Part shown: piece by piece, positions 9,572 through 17,280 of the stretch
Layout: every line of letters starts with the position of its first letter
Position numbering within the stretch: position 1 is the stretch's first letter
Assembly (NCBI RefSeq): GCF_024600715.1
Contig: NZ_CP102332.1
Coordinates: 1,178,001-1,242,000 of the forward strand
Reading direction: 5' to 3'
Length of the DNA: 64,000 bases
From: Streptomyces changanensis
GTDB lineage: Bacteria; Actinomycetota; Actinomycetes; Streptomycetales; Streptomycetaceae
Position numbers and translations under genes: made by a program
The notes under the pieces: model-generated
The model's database searches: none
What the model was told of the DNA's origin: nothing
The model's input: only the letters and a program-made list of their open reading frames with translations

Positions 9572-9927
9572 CTGGTTAGTCGCCTTTGTGAAGGGGGGAT
9601 CGGATCTGGCGCCCGCCGGCCGCGAGGAAGGGGTCGTCTCCGCGGCGGTGCCAGTGGCACATCGTCACAGTCCGCAGCCGTTTTTGGCTGTGGTCCATGT
9701 CACGTCACGACCCCGTAAAAGCAGATCTGAGCTGTTTCTGAGGTTACGTGCCGGTTAAGTACGGCTCAGTAACATACCGGCTCGCCGGGGCGCGATGCCA
9801 CGCCGGGGTCCGGGGCCGGCCGCGGGGCGCTCCCGTTCCGGGGGCCCGCACGGGTGGTCACGGAGGGTCACATGACGCACGGGTCCTCGGCGCACCCCGG
9901 GAACCCGGGCGCCAAAGGGGCCGGCGC
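9572..9927. other. Intergenic region upstream of the permease
   Basis: No gene is supported in these 356 bp. The AT-richer part near 9655-9775 probably contains the permease promoter on the minus strand. A small hairpin (CAGCC at 9675-9679 with GGCTG at 9686-9690 around a T-rich loop) would form in the permease leader; its function is unknown. Confidence 0.5.
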
Positions 9928-10629
9928 TCACGGGGCGAGGACGTCCAGCTCGCGCAGGGCGCCCAGGGCGATCTGGCGGGTGAGCTCCTCGGCGCGGACC
10001 GCGTCCCGCTCCCGCACCGCCTCGGCGACGCGCACATGGAGGGTGACGGCGGCCGGGTCGGGGTCGTCGAACATCACATGGTGGTGGGTGCGGCCGGCGA
10101 GGACCTCGGCGACGACGTCGCCGAGCCGGGCGAACATCTCGTTGCCCGAGGCGTTCAGCACCACACGGTGGAACGCCACGTCGTGGACGAGGTACGCCTC
10201 CAGCCGGCGGCCCCGCGAGGTGGCGACCATGCCGAGCGCCTCCTCCGTGAGGGCGCGGCACTGCTCCGGCGTGGCGTGCAGGGCGGCCAGCCCGGCCGCG
10301 ACCGGCTCGACGGCGGAGCGCAGCACGGTGAGCGAGCGCAGCTGGCGCGGACGGTCGGCGCCCGCCAGCCGCCAGCGGATGACCTGGGGGTCGTAGACGT
10401 TCCACAGCTCGGCCGCCCGGACGGTCACGCCGACGCGGCGGCGGGACTCCACGAGGTGCATGGACTCCAGCACGCGGACGACCTCGCGCACGACCGTGCG
10501 GGAGACCTCGAAGCGGGCGGCCAGCTCGTCCGTGCGCAGGACGCTGCCGGGCGGGTACTCCCCGGCGGTGATCGCCAGGCCCAGGGCGTCCAGCACGCGC
10601 GTATGGAGCCCCTGGGCCTGCGTCGTCAT
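9928..10629 (-). CDS. gntR: GntR/FadR-type (FCD) repressor, probable gluconate regulator
   Basis: A 233-residue regulator. The N-terminal winged helix (residues about 8-72) contains the GntR helix-turn-helix segment LRTDELAARFEVSRTVVREV. The C-terminal all-helical FCD domain holds the His-rich ligand and metal site, with VHDVAFHRVVLNASGN and HVRVAEAV. It is divergent from gntK-gntP, so it most likely represses the gluconate operon and itself and is relieved by gluconate or a phosphorylated derivative. Gene neighbourhood is the main basis for the ligand. Confidence 0.88.
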   Translation of the reverse strand: MTTQAQGLHTRVLDALGLAITAGEYPPGSVLRTDELAARFEVSRTVVREVVRVLESMHLVESRRRVGVTVRAAELWNVYDPQVIRWRLAGADRPRQLRSLTVLRSAVEPVAAGLAALHATPEQCRALTEEALGMVATSRGRRLEAYLVHDVAFHRVVLNASGNEMFARLGDVVAEVLAGRTHHHVMFDDPDPAAVTLHVRVAEAVRERDAVRAEELTRQIALGALRELDVLAP

Positions 10630-10801
10630 GGGCCCAAGCCTAAGCGCCGGTGAAGACAGCCAAGAAAACGTATGACTTTTAGATCACAGGGTCTTGAATA
10701 CGTCGTACCTCATGGGTTTCAGTGTCCCGATGCCGCTCGCGGCGCCACCCACGACCGCGACGCCCACCCACGACCGACGTCAGGACAGCGAGGCCCCACC
10801 C
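10630..10801. promoter_or_regulatory. Divergent gntR/gntKP control region
   Basis: An AT-rich island (about 10660-10720) lies between gntR and gntK. It contains the 9-bp odd palindrome TACGTCGTA at 10699-10707 and a related half, ACGTATGAC, at 10669-10677, spaced 30 bp apart, which is a plausible operator pair for the FCD-type repressor. A possible -35 box TTGAAT lies at 10695-10700. The assignments rest on sequence symmetry and position only. Confidence 0.4.
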
Positions 10802-11311
10802 ATGGAGAAACCCCCGGTCATCGTCGTGATGGGGGTCGCCGGAACCGGCAAGACCACCATCGGACCGCTGGTCGCCGAGCAGCTCGGCGTGCCGTACGCG
10901 GAGGGGGACGACTTCCACCCCGCGGCGAACGTCGCCAAGATGTCGGCCGGCGTCCCGCTGGACGACGCCGACCGGTGGCCCTGGCTCGACGCGATCGGCC
11001 GGTGGGCCGCGGGGCGGGCCGGGCTCGGCGGCGTGGTGAGCAGCTCGGCGCTGAAGCGCGTCTACCGGGACCGGCTGCGGGCCGCGGCACCCGGCGTCGT
11101 CTTCCTGCACCTGACCGGGGACCGGGCCCTCGTCGGGGAACGGATGGCGGCGCGCCGGGGCCACTTCATGCCGACGGCCCTGCTCGACTCGCAGTTCGCC
11201 ACGCTCCAGCCGCTCGGCGACGACGAGGCCGGGGTCGCGGTCGACGTGGCCGGCACGCCGGCGGACATCGCCGACCGGGCGGTGGCCGCGCTGCGCCGCC
11301 GGGCCGGCTGA
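10802..11311 (+). CDS. gntK: Gluconokinase
   Basis: A 169-residue P-loop kinase of the GntK/shikimate-kinase-like family that phosphorylates D-gluconate to 6-phosphogluconate. The Walker A segment GVAGTGKTT starts near residue 11. The substrate-site segment EGDDFHPAANVAKMSAGVPLDD and the lid region RRGHFMPTALLDSQF are diagnostic. ATG 10802 is chosen over upstream in-frame starts because the family sequence begins there. A weak GAGG lies about nine bases upstream. It is followed by gntP, completing the uptake and activation pair. Confidence 0.94.
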   Translation: MEKPPVIVVMGVAGTGKTTIGPLVAEQLGVPYAEGDDFHPAANVAKMSAGVPLDDADRWPWLDAIGRWAAGRAGLGGVVSSSALKRVYRDRLRAAAPGVVFLHLTGDRALVGERMAARRGHFMPTALLDSQFATLQPLGDDEAGVAVDVAGTPADIADRAVAALRRRAG

Positions 11312-11434
11312 CGGCCCCGCTCCGCCGGCACGCAGTTCCCCCGCTGCTCCGATCCGCAGGTCACCGCTTCCCCCCTCCCCACCAGTCCCCCGACCGACCC
11401 GACCGACCCGACCGACCCCCGCGAAGGGATCCCC

Positions 11435-12835
11435 GTGACCAGACTCAGCGTCGAGATGCTGGCAGCGGACGCCGCCGAACCGATCACCTCGGCGGGCGAC
11501 GCGCAGCTGGGCGTGGCCGTACTCGCCGGCATCGCCCTGATCGTCGTCCTCATCACCACCGTCAAACTGCACGCCTTCCTGGCGCTGACCATCGGGTCGC
11601 TGGCCCTGGGCGTCCTCGCGGGCGCGCCGCTGGACGCGACGATCGCGTCGTTCACCGGCGGGCTGGGCTCGACGGTCGCCGGGGTCGGCGTTCTCGTGGC
11701 GCTCGGCGCGATCCTCGGCAGGCTGCTCGCCGACTCGGGGGGCGCCGACCGGATCGTCGACACGATCCTCGCCAGGGCGAGCGGGCGGGCCATGCCGTGG
11801 GCGATGGTGCTCATCGCGTCGGTGATCGGGCTGCCGCTCTTCTTCGAGGTCGGCATCGTGCTGCTGATCCCCGTGGTGCTGATGGTCGCCCGGCGCGGCA
11901 ACCACTCCCTCATGCGGATCGGCGTCCCCGCGCTCGCCGGCCTGTCCGTGATGCACGGGCTGATCCCCCCGCACCCCGGGCCGCTCGCCGCCATCGACGC
12001 GCTCGGCGCGGACCTCGGCGTGACGCTCGCCCTCGGTCTGGTCGTGGCCATACCCACGGTGATCGTCGCCGGTCCGCTGTTCTCCCGGTACGCCGCCCGC
12101 TGGGTGGACGTCCCCGTACCGCGGGACTTGGCGCCGCAGCCGGACGCGGACGACGCGCCGGAGAAGCGGCCCGGCTTCGGCGTGACCGTCGCGACGATCA
12201 TGTTGCCGGTCGCCCTGATGATGGTGAAGGCGCTCGTCGACATCGTCGTGGACGACCCGAAGGACGGTGTCCAGCGGGTCACGGACGTCGTCGGCTCGCC
12301 GCTGATCGCCCTGCTCGCCGCCGTGGTCGTCGGGCTGTTCACCCTGGGCCGCGCCGCCGGCTTCACGAAGGAGCGGATCTCCACGACCGTCGAGCGTTCG
12401 CTCGCGCCGATCGCGGGCGTCCTGCTGATCGTCGGCGCGGGCGGCGGCTTCAAGACCACGCTGATCGACATCGGGGTGGGCCGGGTGATCCTCGACCTCT
12501 CCGAGGACTGGGCCGTCCCCGGTCTCCTGCTCGGCTGGCTCATCGCCGTGGCCATCCGGCTCGCGACGGGCTCCGCGACCGTGGCCACCATCTCGGCCGC
12601 CGGCCTGGTCGCCCCGCTGGCCGCCGACATGTCGACCACGCACGCGGCGCTGCTCGTCCTGGCTATCGGCGCCGGCTCCCTCTTCTTCAGCCACGTCAAC
12701 GACGCCGGGTTCTGGCTGGTGAAGGAGTACTTCGGGATGAGCGTCGGACAGACCGTGAAGACCTGGTCGGTGATGGAGACCCTCATCTCCGTCGTCGGGA
12801 TCGTCTGCGTGCTGCTGCTGTCCCTGGTGCTGTAA
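11435..12835 (+). CDS. gntP: Gluconate:H+ symporter (GntP family)
   Basis: A 466-residue, very hydrophobic protein with about 12-14 membrane segments. The GntP-family segments VIGLPLFFEVGIVLLIPV, GLIPPHPGPLAAIDALGAD and HVNDAGFWLVKEYFGMS are all present. It should import gluconate for GntK. The start is GTG 11435 after a GAAGGGA-like ribosome site. The 123-bp space from gntK contains short CCGACC repeats and no clear terminator, so cotranscription is likely. Two hairpins follow the TAA stop. Confidence 0.93.
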   Translation: MTRLSVEMLAADAAEPITSAGDAQLGVAVLAGIALIVVLITTVKLHAFLALTIGSLALGVLAGAPLDATIASFTGGLGSTVAGVGVLVALGAILGRLLADSGGADRIVDTILARASGRAMPWAMVLIASVIGLPLFFEVGIVLLIPVVLMVARRGNHSLMRIGVPALAGLSVMHGLIPPHPGPLAAIDALGADLGVTLALGLVVAIPTVIVAGPLFSRYAARWVDVPVPRDLAPQPDADDAPEKRPGFGVTVATIMLPVALMMVKALVDIVVDDPKDGVQRVTDVVGSPLIALLAAVVVGLFTLGRAAGFTKERISTTVERSLAPIAGVLLIVGAGGGFKTTLIDIGVGRVILDLSEDWAVPGLLLGWLIAVAIRLATGSATVATISAAGLVAPLAADMSTTHAALLVLAIGAGSLFFSHVNDAGFWLVKEYFGMSVGQTVKTWSVMETLISVVGIVCVLLLSLVL

Positions 12836-12913
12836 CCGACGGCGCCCCGGCATCCGCCGAGCGCCGTCGGCACCCGCCGCGCGTCCGCGCCGGGACCCCG
12901 GGGAAACCCGGGG
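12836..12913 (+). terminator. Tandem hairpin terminator after gntP
   Basis: Directly after the gntP stop there is a perfect 10-bp inverted repeat, CCGACGGCGC at 12836-12845 with its complement at 12861-12870. A second stem, CCCCGGG/CCCGGGG (12896-12902 and 12907-12913), is capped by a GAAA tetraloop. Together they should end the gluconate operon transcript. Confidence 0.7.
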
Positions 12914-12947
12914 CGCCCCGGCGCGGCCGTGTGTGACGCTACGGCCC

Positions 12948-13739
12948 ATGAGCGACGTCACCCAGCTGCCCCCGTACCTGCTCGCCTTCCCGGGCCCCCT
13001 GCGCGACCGCCTGGTCGCCGCCGTCCTGACCGGGGCGAAGACGGCCACGACCGGACTGCTCGCCGTGTACGAGGCCGAGGACGAGCCGCTGCCCACCGCC
13101 GGGACGCGGTCCGCGCTGATCGACTCCGACGGCCGCCCGGTCGCGGTGGTGGAGGTGACGGAGGTGCGGGTGCTGCCGCTCGGCGGAGTCGACCTCCGGC
13201 ACGCCGTCGACGAGGGCGAGGGGCACCGGTCGGTCGCCGAGTGGCGGGCCGCGCACGAGGGGTTCTGGCACGGCGAGGCGCTGCGGGAGCTCCTCGGCGA
13301 TCCGGCCTTCACCGTGGACGACACGACACCGGTGGTCGCGGAGCGGTTCCGGGTGGTGGAGCTGCTCGACCCCGTCGCCGCGGCCGTCGCGGGCGAACTG
13401 CGGCTGCTGGAGCCGTTCGTACGGGCCTCCCGGCAGGAGGCCGGGCGGCTGCTCGACCCGGAGTTCACGGAGGTCGGCGTGTCGGGGCGGCGCTGGACAC
13501 GGGAGGAACTGCTCGCCGCGCTGCCCGACATGCCCGGCGCCGCGCGGGGGCCGCGGTACGAACCCTCCGGCATGGCGGGCGTCCTGCTCGCGCCCGATGT
13601 CGTGCACCTGACGTACGAGACGGCCGTGGAGGGCCGGCGGGCGCACCGCAGCTCGCTGTGGCGGCGCGCGGCGGACGGCTCGGGGGCGCCCTGGCGCATG
13701 TACCACCATCAGGCGACCCCGGCGGCGGAGGGACCGTAG
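12948..13739 (+). CDS. ASCH domain fused to a DUF4440/SnoaL-like domain
   Basis: A protein of about 263 residues with two parts. Residues about 1-140 look like an ASCH domain (a PUA-like nucleic-acid-binding fold), with the typical TGAKTATTGLLAVYEAEDEPLP segment split by the motif region and a later GHRSVAEWRAAHEGFW. Residues about 145-260 resemble the NTF2-like DUF4440 family, with LLDPEFTEVGVSGRRW early and WRMYHHQATP at the end. Neither half carries an assignable reaction here. ATG 12948 starts right at the ASCH homology. It stands alone between the gluconate terminator and the peptide operon. Confidence 0.75.
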   Translation: MSDVTQLPPYLLAFPGPLRDRLVAAVLTGAKTATTGLLAVYEAEDEPLPTAGTRSALIDSDGRPVAVVEVTEVRVLPLGGVDLRHAVDEGEGHRSVAEWRAAHEGFWHGEALRELLGDPAFTVDDTTPVVAERFRVVELLDPVAAAVAGELRLLEPFVRASRQEAGRLLDPEFTEVGVSGRRWTREELLAALPDMPGAARGPRYEPSGMAGVLLAPDVVHLTYETAVEGRRAHRSSLWRRAADGSGAPWRMYHHQATPAAEGP

Positions 13740-13932
13740 GGGCCCGAGCGAGGCGGACGGAAGGATTCCGGCGAAGGGTGGCCAAGAGGGCGGATTCCGG
13801 CCGACGAGGAGCGAGATCCGGCCTTTACGACACACCCGCGCTGATGGTGATCTCCGCCACAGACGCACCCGAACCGGCTGCCTAGGCTCGGTGACGACCA
13901 GTCAGGAAACCAGCCATCAGGGGGAATTCCAC

Positions 13933-14355
13933 ATGTGGAAGCACATGTCCGGCAAGGGCCGGACCGCGGTCGTCGCGGCGGCCACTGCCGTCGCCGTCGT
14001 CGTCCCGGCGTTCAGCGCCGTCGCGGGCGAGATCAGCGGCAGCCGGCTGCCCTTCGCGATAGCCACCGCCGGCAGCAAGGAGGACGGCGACCGCTGGGCG
14101 GGCCCGGGCAGCGGCCACGCCCGCGCCTGCGGCGACGTCCCCACCAGCCACGTCCAGACCTTCAGCGGCTACGTCTACGAGGACGTCTCCTGGGCGCCGG
14201 ACAGCAAGAAGGCCTCCGTGTCGAAGAACTACTCTTCGGCGTACGGCTGCGGCTCGTACGCGGGCACCGGCACGAACAAGAAGTACTACACGAAGGCGTC
14301 CTGGGCCGGCATCGCCGGCAGCCGCGCCTACGGGTACGTGAACGCCCAGAACTAG
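13933..14355 (+). CDS. Secreted peptide, putative lactococcin-972-family bacteriocin
   Basis: A 140-residue precursor. Residues about 1-32 are a Sec signal peptide (basic MWKHMSGKGR, a hydrophobic AVVAAATAVAVVVPAF core, and a likely cut after AVA). The mature part is hydrophilic, contains two cysteines, and ends with the aromatic segment KASWAGIAGSRAYGYVNAQN. The spacing of Tyr, Ser and Trp-Ala residues resembles lactococcin 972, and the ABC-transporter genes immediately downstream fit the lclABC layout. Start ATG 13933 has AGGGGGA seven bases upstream. If correct, it is an unmodified secreted peptide acting on neighbouring cells; a non-antimicrobial secreted protein is the alternative. Confidence 0.5.
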   Translation: MWKHMSGKGRTAVVAAATAVAVVVPAFSAVAGEISGSRLPFAIATAGSKEDGDRWAGPGSGHARACGDVPTSHVQTFSGYVYEDVSWAPDSKKASVSKNYSSAYGCGSYAGTGTNKKYYTKASWAGIAGSRAYGYVNAQN

Positions 14356-14383
14356 CACGCACGACAGAACCGACAGGAACACC

Positions 14384-15160
14384 GTGTCCCTTGGCAACGA
14401 ACGCGCCGCGGTCGGCTCCCCGCCGGTCGCGGCCGTCGAGGCCGTGTCGGTCCGCTACGGGGCGCTCGTCGCGCTGGACGGGGTGTCGTTGACCTTCCCG
14501 TCCGGCGTGACGGGCCTCCTCGGGCCGAACGGCGCCGGGAAGAGCACCTTGCTCTCCCTCCTCACCACCGCCCAGCCGCCCGCGGAGGGCGCCGTCACCC
14601 TCCTCGGCGAACGGGCGGCGGACCGCCGGACCGTCCGCCGGGTGCGGGAACGCATCGGGGTGCTCCCGCAGTCCTTCGGCTTCTACCCCCGCTTCACCGC
14701 CCAGGAGTTCACCGAGTACGCCGCCTGGTTGCGCAAGGTGCCGGGCCGGGAGCGCCGGGAGCGGGCCCGCGAGGCGCTCGCCCTGGTCGGCATGGACAAG
14801 TACGCCGACCGCCGCATGGGCGAGCTGTCGGGCGGCATGCTGCGCCGCGTGGGCATCGCCCAGGCCGTCGTCAACCGCCCGGCGCTCGTCCTGCTCGACG
14901 AACCGACGGTCGGCCTCGACCCGGCGCAGCGCGTGGGGTTCCGCGAGCTGATCCGCGAGCTCGGCACCCGGTCGGCGGTGGTGATGAGCACGCACCTCGC
15001 GGAGGACGTGACCCACACCTGCGACCGCGTCGCCGTACTCCTCGACGGGCACGTCCGGTTCACCGGCACCGTCGACGAGCTCTGCGCGCTGGCCGGCGAG
15101 GGCGGCACCGTGGAGAGCGGCTACCTCCACGTCGTCGGCCCGGAAGGGGCCGCGCTGTGA
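14384..15160 (+). CDS. ABC transporter ATP-binding protein of the peptide operon
   Basis: A 258-residue ABC ATPase. Walker A is GPNGAGKST (about residues 43-51), the Q-loop lies in VLPQSFGFYP, the signature is LSGGMLRR, Walker B is ALVLLDEPTVGLDP, and the switch His is in VMSTHLAEDV. It resembles the drug or bacteriocin export group. It starts with GTG 14384, 28 bp after the peptide gene with no terminator between, and overlaps the next gene by four bases (GTGA). It probably powers export of, or immunity to, the preceding peptide. Confidence 0.9.
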   Translation: MSLGNERAAVGSPPVAAVEAVSVRYGALVALDGVSLTFPSGVTGLLGPNGAGKSTLLSLLTTAQPPAEGAVTLLGERAADRRTVRRVRERIGVLPQSFGFYPRFTAQEFTEYAAWLRKVPGRERRERAREALALVGMDKYADRRMGELSGGMLRRVGIAQAVVNRPALVLLDEPTVGLDPAQRVGFRELIRELGTRSAVVMSTHLAEDVTHTCDRVAVLLDGHVRFTGTVDELCALAGEGGTVESGYLHVVGPEGAAL

Positions 15161-16554
15161 TCCGCCTGCTGTGGACCGAGATGCGCCGCGGCGAGGCGAA
15201 GTGGGTCGCCGCCGTCATCGCCGCCGTCGGCCTGTGGCACTTCGCCGGTGACGACGCGTCGACCAGCGACTGGATCGGCTGGTGGGCGCAGACCTCGATC
15301 GAGCTGCAGGTCTTCGCCGTCATGGTGATGGGTCCCATGACGAGCGCCGCCGCCGCGTGGACCGCGGGCCGCGTGCACCGCTTCCGTACGCTCGACTGGG
15401 CCGGGACCACCGCGCGCGGCGCCTGGACCCAGGCCGTCGTGGTGTGGGCGTCGGCCATGGCGTGGGTACTGGGCGCGTACGCCCTCTTCGCGGCGGTCGC
15501 CTACGTCCGGACCGCCGGGGTCAGCGCCGTCACCGCGCCCGTCTGGTCGCCGCTGCTGCTGGGCGCCGCCGTGATCGGGCTGCAGGCCGCCGCCGGGGTG
15601 GCCGCGGGCGGCCTCGTCCCGTCCCGGATCGTCGCGCCGCTGGTCGGCGTCGCCTGGTACGGATGCCTGGTCGGCCTCGCCCTGTCCGGCGCCGACGGGA
15701 CCGGCTTCCCGGCCGCCCTCGTCCCCGCCATCGACGAGCACTGGGACATGGCCTTCCAGCCGCGCACCGGGCGGCTGCTGACGGCGACGGCGTGGTGCCT
15801 GTCCGCCGCGCTGTGCCTCCTGGCGCTGCCCGGCCTGCTGCACCGCCGGTCGACCCGGCCGCGGCTCGTGGCGCTCCTCCCGCCGGTGCTCGTCGCGGCG
15901 GTCACCGCCGGGACGCTGGTCACGTACCGGCCCGCGCAGCCGGAGCTCGCCTGGGCCGTGCACACGCCGCAGCCCGAGCGGCCCGCCTGCACGACGTCGG
16001 GCCGGACCACGGCGTGCCTGTGGCCCGACGACCGGCACCTGCTGCCCGCCGTCCGCGGCGCGACGGAGGCGGTCGACGCGGCGCTGGCGTCCGTACCGGG
16101 CCTCAACCGCACCTTCTACGAGCGCGGACTGCGGCCCGCCGACCCGGCGACGGCCGGGGAGCTGCCCGTGATGTCACCCGGGACGGGGCGGCGGGACATG
16201 ACCGAGCAGATGATGTCGGCGTCCCTGCCGCAGCCTCCGTCGGGATGCGACCTCCCGCTGATGGCGGAGACCGGGGGCTACCCGGGCACGTTCTTCCTGG
16301 AGGCGGTCGTCCGGGGGCGGGCGGGCTCGCCCGCGCCGTTCTGGGGCGAGCGGTTCGACGCGGCGCTGCAGGGGTTCACCGCGGCGCCCCGCCCGGCGCA
16401 GGACCGGTGGATCGCGGACGCCGCCGACGCGGTCCGCGCCTGCCGCCCGATGCCCGCGCTGCCGAAGCCCGCCGCCCCGCCGGCGAAGGCCGGGGCGCCG
16501 GGCGCGGCGACCACCCCGGGCGGTGCCGGGGCGGCCCGCGGGTCCGCGTCGTGA
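15157..16554 (+). CDS. ABC transporter-associated membrane protein with a large extracytoplasmic tail
   Basis: A 465-residue protein. The first half (about residues 15-250) has six or seven hydrophobic segments, including the last one around LLPPVLVAAVTAGTLVTY. The second half is a soluble domain of about 200 residues with four cysteines, ending in an Ala/Pro/Gly-rich tail. I recognise no catalytic motif. The position between the ABC ATPase and a second membrane protein, with four-base overlaps on both sides, suggests a permease subunit. In lactococcin-972 systems a multi-span membrane protein of this kind is the presumed immunity component; that role here is inference. Confidence 0.75.
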   Translation: MIRLLWTEMRRGEAKWVAAVIAAVGLWHFAGDDASTSDWIGWWAQTSIELQVFAVMVMGPMTSAAAAWTAGRVHRFRTLDWAGTTARGAWTQAVVVWASAMAWVLGAYALFAAVAYVRTAGVSAVTAPVWSPLLLGAAVIGLQAAAGVAAGGLVPSRIVAPLVGVAWYGCLVGLALSGADGTGFPAALVPAIDEHWDMAFQPRTGRLLTATAWCLSAALCLLALPGLLHRRSTRPRLVALLPPVLVAAVTAGTLVTYRPAQPELAWAVHTPQPERPACTTSGRTTACLWPDDRHLLPAVRGATEAVDAALASVPGLNRTFYERGLRPADPATAGELPVMSPGTGRRDMTEQMMSASLPQPPSGCDLPLMAETGGYPGTFFLEAVVRGRAGSPAPFWGERFDAALQGFTAAPRPAQDRWIADAADAVRACRPMPALPKPAAPPAKAGAPGAATTPGGAGAARGSAS

Positions 16555-17180
16555 CGGCCGCCGGAGCGGTGCTGGGGCCCTACTGCCGCAGCCGCAACGT
16601 CCCGCGGGCAGCGCTGGTCAGCCTGGGCGTGGCCGTCGTGGCGGCGGTGTACGCGGGGAGCCAGGTGTCGCTCCCCGACCTGCGCCACCTCGTCGACTAC
16701 AGCGTGCCGCTCGCGGCGGTGGTGCCGGTCGTGCACGCGGTCGTCCTCGCCACGACGCTGTACTCCCCGATGGCCGACCTGGAGGAGACGGCGGCGCAGC
16801 CGATGCGGCTGCTCCGCACCGCGCACATGGCCGCCACGCTGCTCTACGCGGCGCTGCTGGCGGCACTCCCGCTGGTCGCGGGCGCGTCCGCCGGGATGAC
16901 GGGCGCGGCCGTCCGCAACGTCGTCGGGTACCTGGGCCTCGCCATGGTCAGCGCCCGCTTCTTCGGCAGCGGGCTGGCCTGGCTGCTGCCGCTGGGGATG
17001 TTCGGCCCGACGCTGCTGCTGGGGGTCGGCTGGGACAACACGCCGGAGACGTGGGCGTGGTCCATCCACGGTCCGGCCAGCGGCTCGGCGGCGGTGATCG
17101 CCGCCGTGCTGGGCGCCGCGGGCCTGGTCGCGGCGTCGACGGGCTCGCCCCGGCGCGGCGAGCGGGCCGAGCGGGCCTGA
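16551..17180 (+). CDS. Second membrane protein of the peptide ABC operon
   Basis: A 209-residue protein with about five to six hydrophobic segments and no soluble domain. It begins with GTG 16551, overlapping the upstream gene by four bases. The segment LEETAAQPMRLLRTAH lies between the second and third spans and looks like a cytoplasmic coupling loop. It is probably a permease partner of the ATPase and the preceding membrane protein, and is the last gene of the operon. The family is not recognised beyond being an ABC-associated membrane protein. Confidence 0.75.
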   Translation: MTAAGAVLGPYCRSRNVPRAALVSLGVAVVAAVYAGSQVSLPDLRHLVDYSVPLAAVVPVVHAVVLATTLYSPMADLEETAAQPMRLLRTAHMAATLLYAALLAALPLVAGASAGMTGAAVRNVVGYLGLAMVSARFFGSGLAWLLPLGMFGPTLLLGVGWDNTPETWAWSIHGPASGSAAVIAAVLGAAGLVAASTGSPRRGERAERA

Positions 17181-17250
17181 GGCGCCGGGGCCTGCGGGGC
17201 CTGACGGCACCTGACGGCCCGTGCGGCCGCCCGCCCGCGGGGCCCGGTCA

Positions 17251-17278
17251 GGGCGCCGCCGGCACGGGCGCGGCGCCC
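17251..17278. terminator. Bidirectional hairpin between convergent genes
   Basis: A perfect 9-bp inverted repeat, GGGCGCCGC at 17251-17259 and GCGGCGCCC at 17270-17278, with a 10-base loop. It lies between the end of the peptide/ABC operon and the stop of the convergent flavoprotein gene, and could serve both. Confidence 0.55.
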
Positions 17279-17280
17279 GG

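Noticed and set aside
10679..13699. A 1006-residue open frame on the minus strand across the gluconate region
   Set aside because: It is antisense to gntK, gntP and the ASCH gene, all of which have clear families. Its composition is Arg/Gly/Pro-rich without any motif, as expected for GC-rich shadow frames.
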